Shown here: positions 5,596 through 6,708 of the stretch, piece by piece
How positions within the stretch are numbered: position 1 is the stretch's first letter
Layout: each line of letters begins with the position of its first letter
NCBI GenBank assembly: GCA_028694115.1
Contig: JAQUUB010000169.1
Location: forward strand, 1 to 6,708
DNA from: Lachnospiraceae bacterium
GTDB lineage: Bacteria > Bacillota_A > Clostridia > Lachnospirales > Lachnospiraceae
Direction: 5' to 3'
DNA: 6,708 nucleotides
Translations under genes and position numbers: made by a program
The notes under the pieces: model-generated
The model's database searches: none
Seen by the model: the letters and a program-made list of their open reading frames with translations, nothing else
What the model was told of the DNA's origin: nothing

Positions 5596-5603
5596 GATAA
5601 AAT
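5579..5603. promoter_or_regulatory. 25-bp perfect palindrome, probable operator
   Basis: ATTTTATCATG (5579-5589) and CATGATAAAAT (5593-5603) are perfect 11-base arms around a 3-base centre TGT. The arms are AT-rich, the loop is too short and there is no T-rich exit, so an operator for a dimeric repressor is more likely than a terminator. It overlaps the candidate promoter of the nuclease gene. Confidence 0.65.
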
Positions 5604-5607
5604 GACA
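5590..5607. promoter_or_regulatory. Nested inverted repeat TGTCAT-N6-ATGACA
   Basis: Perfect 6-base arms TGTCAT (5590-5595) and ATGACA (5602-5607) separated by GATAAA, overlapping the right half of the 25-bp palindrome. A closely similar sequence with the same spacing lies at 2508-2525 ahead of the exonuclease gene, which makes this shorter repeat the better candidate for the true recognition sequence. Confidence 0.45.
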
Positions 5608-5761
5608 GTGAGTGAATCATTTTTTCATTAATAATTCATTGCGGTACTCGAAACAGATAATGAACTGCAAGGCAAATACTGTACATTATACGAAAAAACT
5701 GTCGAATTTGTAATAGCTATATGAGTTTTGAAAAAAAGAATTTATAATGTAAAACAGTGAT

Positions 5762-5783
5762 AAACCATATGCTTATGTGGTTT
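5762..5783 (+). repeat. Leader hairpin upstream of the NTF2-like gene
   Basis: AAACCATAT (5762-5770) and ATGTGGTTT (5775-5783) form a 9-base stem with one T-G pair and a 4-base loop, about 23 bases before the ribosome binding site of the 5819 gene. No T run follows. The rest of 5604-5818 holds a TATAAT at 5743-5748 with no acceptable -35 box, and nothing else I can assign. Confidence 0.4.
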
Positions 5784-5818
5784 GAATAAGCAGAAACTAA
5801 TTTCCAGGGAGGGATAAA

Positions 5819-6163
5819 ATGCTTGAACAAAGTCCAAAAGCCATAGCATTAAAATGGTTACAAACATTCAACGAAAAAGATTGTGATGAATTACTAAATC
5901 TATATTATATGCATGCTTATTACAAAAGGATACCTGGTCGGGATTTGGTCGGAAAAGACGAAATAAGTGATTACCTGATTAAGCTGTGCTTGATTCAAGA
6001 TTTTTATCTGGAATCACAAAACATATTAGAAGATGGGCAATGGGCAATATTGGAATGGAAAGATTTGTATGGGCGATGTGGTTGTGAAGCCTTTCAAATT
6101 GTTAATGGGCAAATTGTGTGTCAGCGAGAATATTGGGACGAAACTAAGTTTTGGAGTAAGTGA
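5819..6163 (+). CDS. NTF2/SnoaL-like fold protein, 114 aa
   Basis: A single small domain of the NTF2-like (SnoaL) superfamily, whose members are cone-shaped dimers acting as small-molecule enzymes or binding proteins. The pattern is typical: an N-terminal helix AIALKWLQTFNEKDCDELLNLY (8-29), the VGKDEISDYL helix (44-53), then strands with FYLESQNILEDGQWAILEWKDLYG (62-85), a return strand with NGQIVCQREYWDE (96-108) and a short end. No substrate can be read from the sequence. GGGAGGG at 5807-5813, 5 bases before the ATG, fixes the start. It is transcribed away from the nuclease unit, and 99 bases separate it from the next gene. It may have nothing to do with the defence-like genes. Confidence 0.8.
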   Translation: MLEQSPKAIALKWLQTFNEKDCDELLNLYYMHAYYKRIPGRDLVGKDEISDYLIKLCLIQDFYLESQNILEDGQWAILEWKDLYGRCGCEAFQIVNGQIVCQREYWDETKFWSK

Positions 6164-6262
6164 TAATGTAGTAGAATTATCAAATATATATTCTTTTATC
6201 TTGATATTTCTGTGAAAGTATATTAGTTTTAATGAAGTATCCAAAGAAAGGAATACCCTTCC

Positions 6263-6708
6263 ATGAAAAAAGATTATATAGAAAATCTTAGAAACTTCGT
6301 AATCGAACAAAACATGATGTTTATGTATGACATAAATTACAAGATCACCCCAGATATAGAAGAAGGTGTGGAATACGCATTATCAATGCTTTCCAAAGAG
6401 GAACGTGATATTCTTATTGCTGTTTATAACGGAATACCTAATTCTACTATTTCTGAAAAGTTTAAGATAAGTCAACATGATGTTCGGTCACGCAGGGAAA
6501 AAGCAATTGATGAACTTCGCACTTATCGTTATTGTATTCTATTTGGTAAACAAGGTGCTGAAGAACAAGTTGCTGAAGATGCGAGGCGACGAGAAGAATG
6601 GATAAAATCCAATACCCCTGTGAATCCTGATACTTATCAAGATCCTAGAGATATTCGATTTAAGGATATTGATTCTAATAAAATCAGTGTCCGTTTGTTT
6701 AATTGTAT
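6263..6708 (+). CDS. Sigma-70 region-4-like HTH protein with apparent start of an RNA polymerase alpha-CTD-like domain (cut by window edge)
   Basis: The frame is open from ATG 6263-6265 to the right edge (148 complete codons). Residues about 37-86 (YALSMLSKEERDILIAVYNG, then STISEKFKISQHDVRSRREKAIDELR) read as a sigma-70 region-4 / LuxR-style HTH: the helix that ends in ERDIL, a turn, and a recognition helix followed by a run of basic residues. After a charged linker (GAEEQVAEDARRREEW, about 98-113) the last visible residues, DIDSNKISVRLFNC (135-148), resemble the beginning of the RNA polymerase alpha C-terminal domain (typical pattern LS-x-R-x-x-N-x-L), which binds DNA UP elements and activators. 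AAAGGA lies about 10 bases before the start. The protein is probably a transcription-related DNA-binding factor; the alpha-CTD reading rests on few residues at the edge. Confidence 0.7.
   Translation, partial: MKKDYIENLRNFVIEQNMMFMYDINYKITPDIEEGVEYALSMLSKEERDILIAVYNGIPNSTISEKFKISQHDVRSRREKAIDELRTYRYCILFGKQGAEEQVAEDARRREEWIKSNTPVNPDTYQDPRDIRFKDIDSNKISVRLFNC

Noticed and set aside
5579..5603. The 25-bp palindrome as a bidirectional terminator
   Set aside because: The 3-base loop, AT-rich stem, absence of a clear T exit and position upstream of both flanking genes fit an operator better.
5743..5748. TATAAT as the -10 box of the NTF2-like gene
   Set aside because: No acceptable -35 hexamer lies 15-19 bases upstream (TTGAAA is only 9 bases away) and there is no extended -10.
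6026..6310. Minus-strand 94-codon frame over the NTF2-like gene and the next start
   Set aside because: It covers the real plus-strand gene and the next ribosome binding site and shows no protein-like pattern.
1..6708. CRISPR array, tRNA, rRNA, insertion-sequence ends
   Set aside because: No regularly spaced repeats, no tRNA or rRNA-like stretches, and no transposase gene with paired terminal repeats were seen on reading both strands.

Overview
The window is AT-rich, has strong GGAGG-type ribosome binding sites ahead of most genes, and carries gene families common in gut Clostridia. A low-GC Firmicute, probably of the Lachnospiraceae type, is the best guess; that is inference from composition and gene style, since no taxonomic marker gene is present. 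The content (a restriction system, several nuclease-like proteins, a WYL regulator, a small membrane protein and an HTH repressor) looks like an accessory or defence island, not core chromosome.

Layout. Eight genes on the minus strand fill 1-5529. Read in their own direction they fall into three blocks. Block A (5529 down to 2593) holds a small PD-(D/E)XK nuclease-like protein, a 143-base GC-richer structured gap, a GNAT-domain protein, a helix-hairpin-helix (DNA-glycosylase-like) protein and a WYL-domain regulator, closed by a clear intrinsic terminator at 2541-2591. Block B (2428 down to 1260) holds a DEDDh 3'-5' exonuclease followed closely by an 88-residue membrane protein, then an inverted repeat at 1209-1248. 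Block C (1080 down to the left edge) starts at a very good promoter (1132-1160) and holds a 71-residue Cro/CI-type repressor followed by the N-terminal part of a type I restriction subunit HsdR, cut by the window edge.

Two genes are on the plus strand to the right: an NTF2/SnoaL-like small protein (5819-6163) and a partial protein (6263 to the right edge) that joins a sigma-70 region-4-like HTH to what looks like the beginning of an RNA polymerase alpha C-terminal domain.

How it may work together. Block A is headed by a 25-bp perfect palindrome (5579-5603) lying on a candidate promoter. A second, nested inverted repeat there (TGTCAT-N6-ATGACA, 5590-5607) has a near copy (TGTCAT-N6-GTGACT, 2508-2525) upstream of block B. 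This suggests that blocks A and B share a regulator, for which the WYL protein encoded between the two sites is the obvious candidate. Block C has its own repressor and possible operators. The combination is a plausible defence cassette; the function of block A plus block B as a unit is inferred, not shown. All features between 5530 and 5818, the longest stretch without a gene, are regulatory or unassigned.
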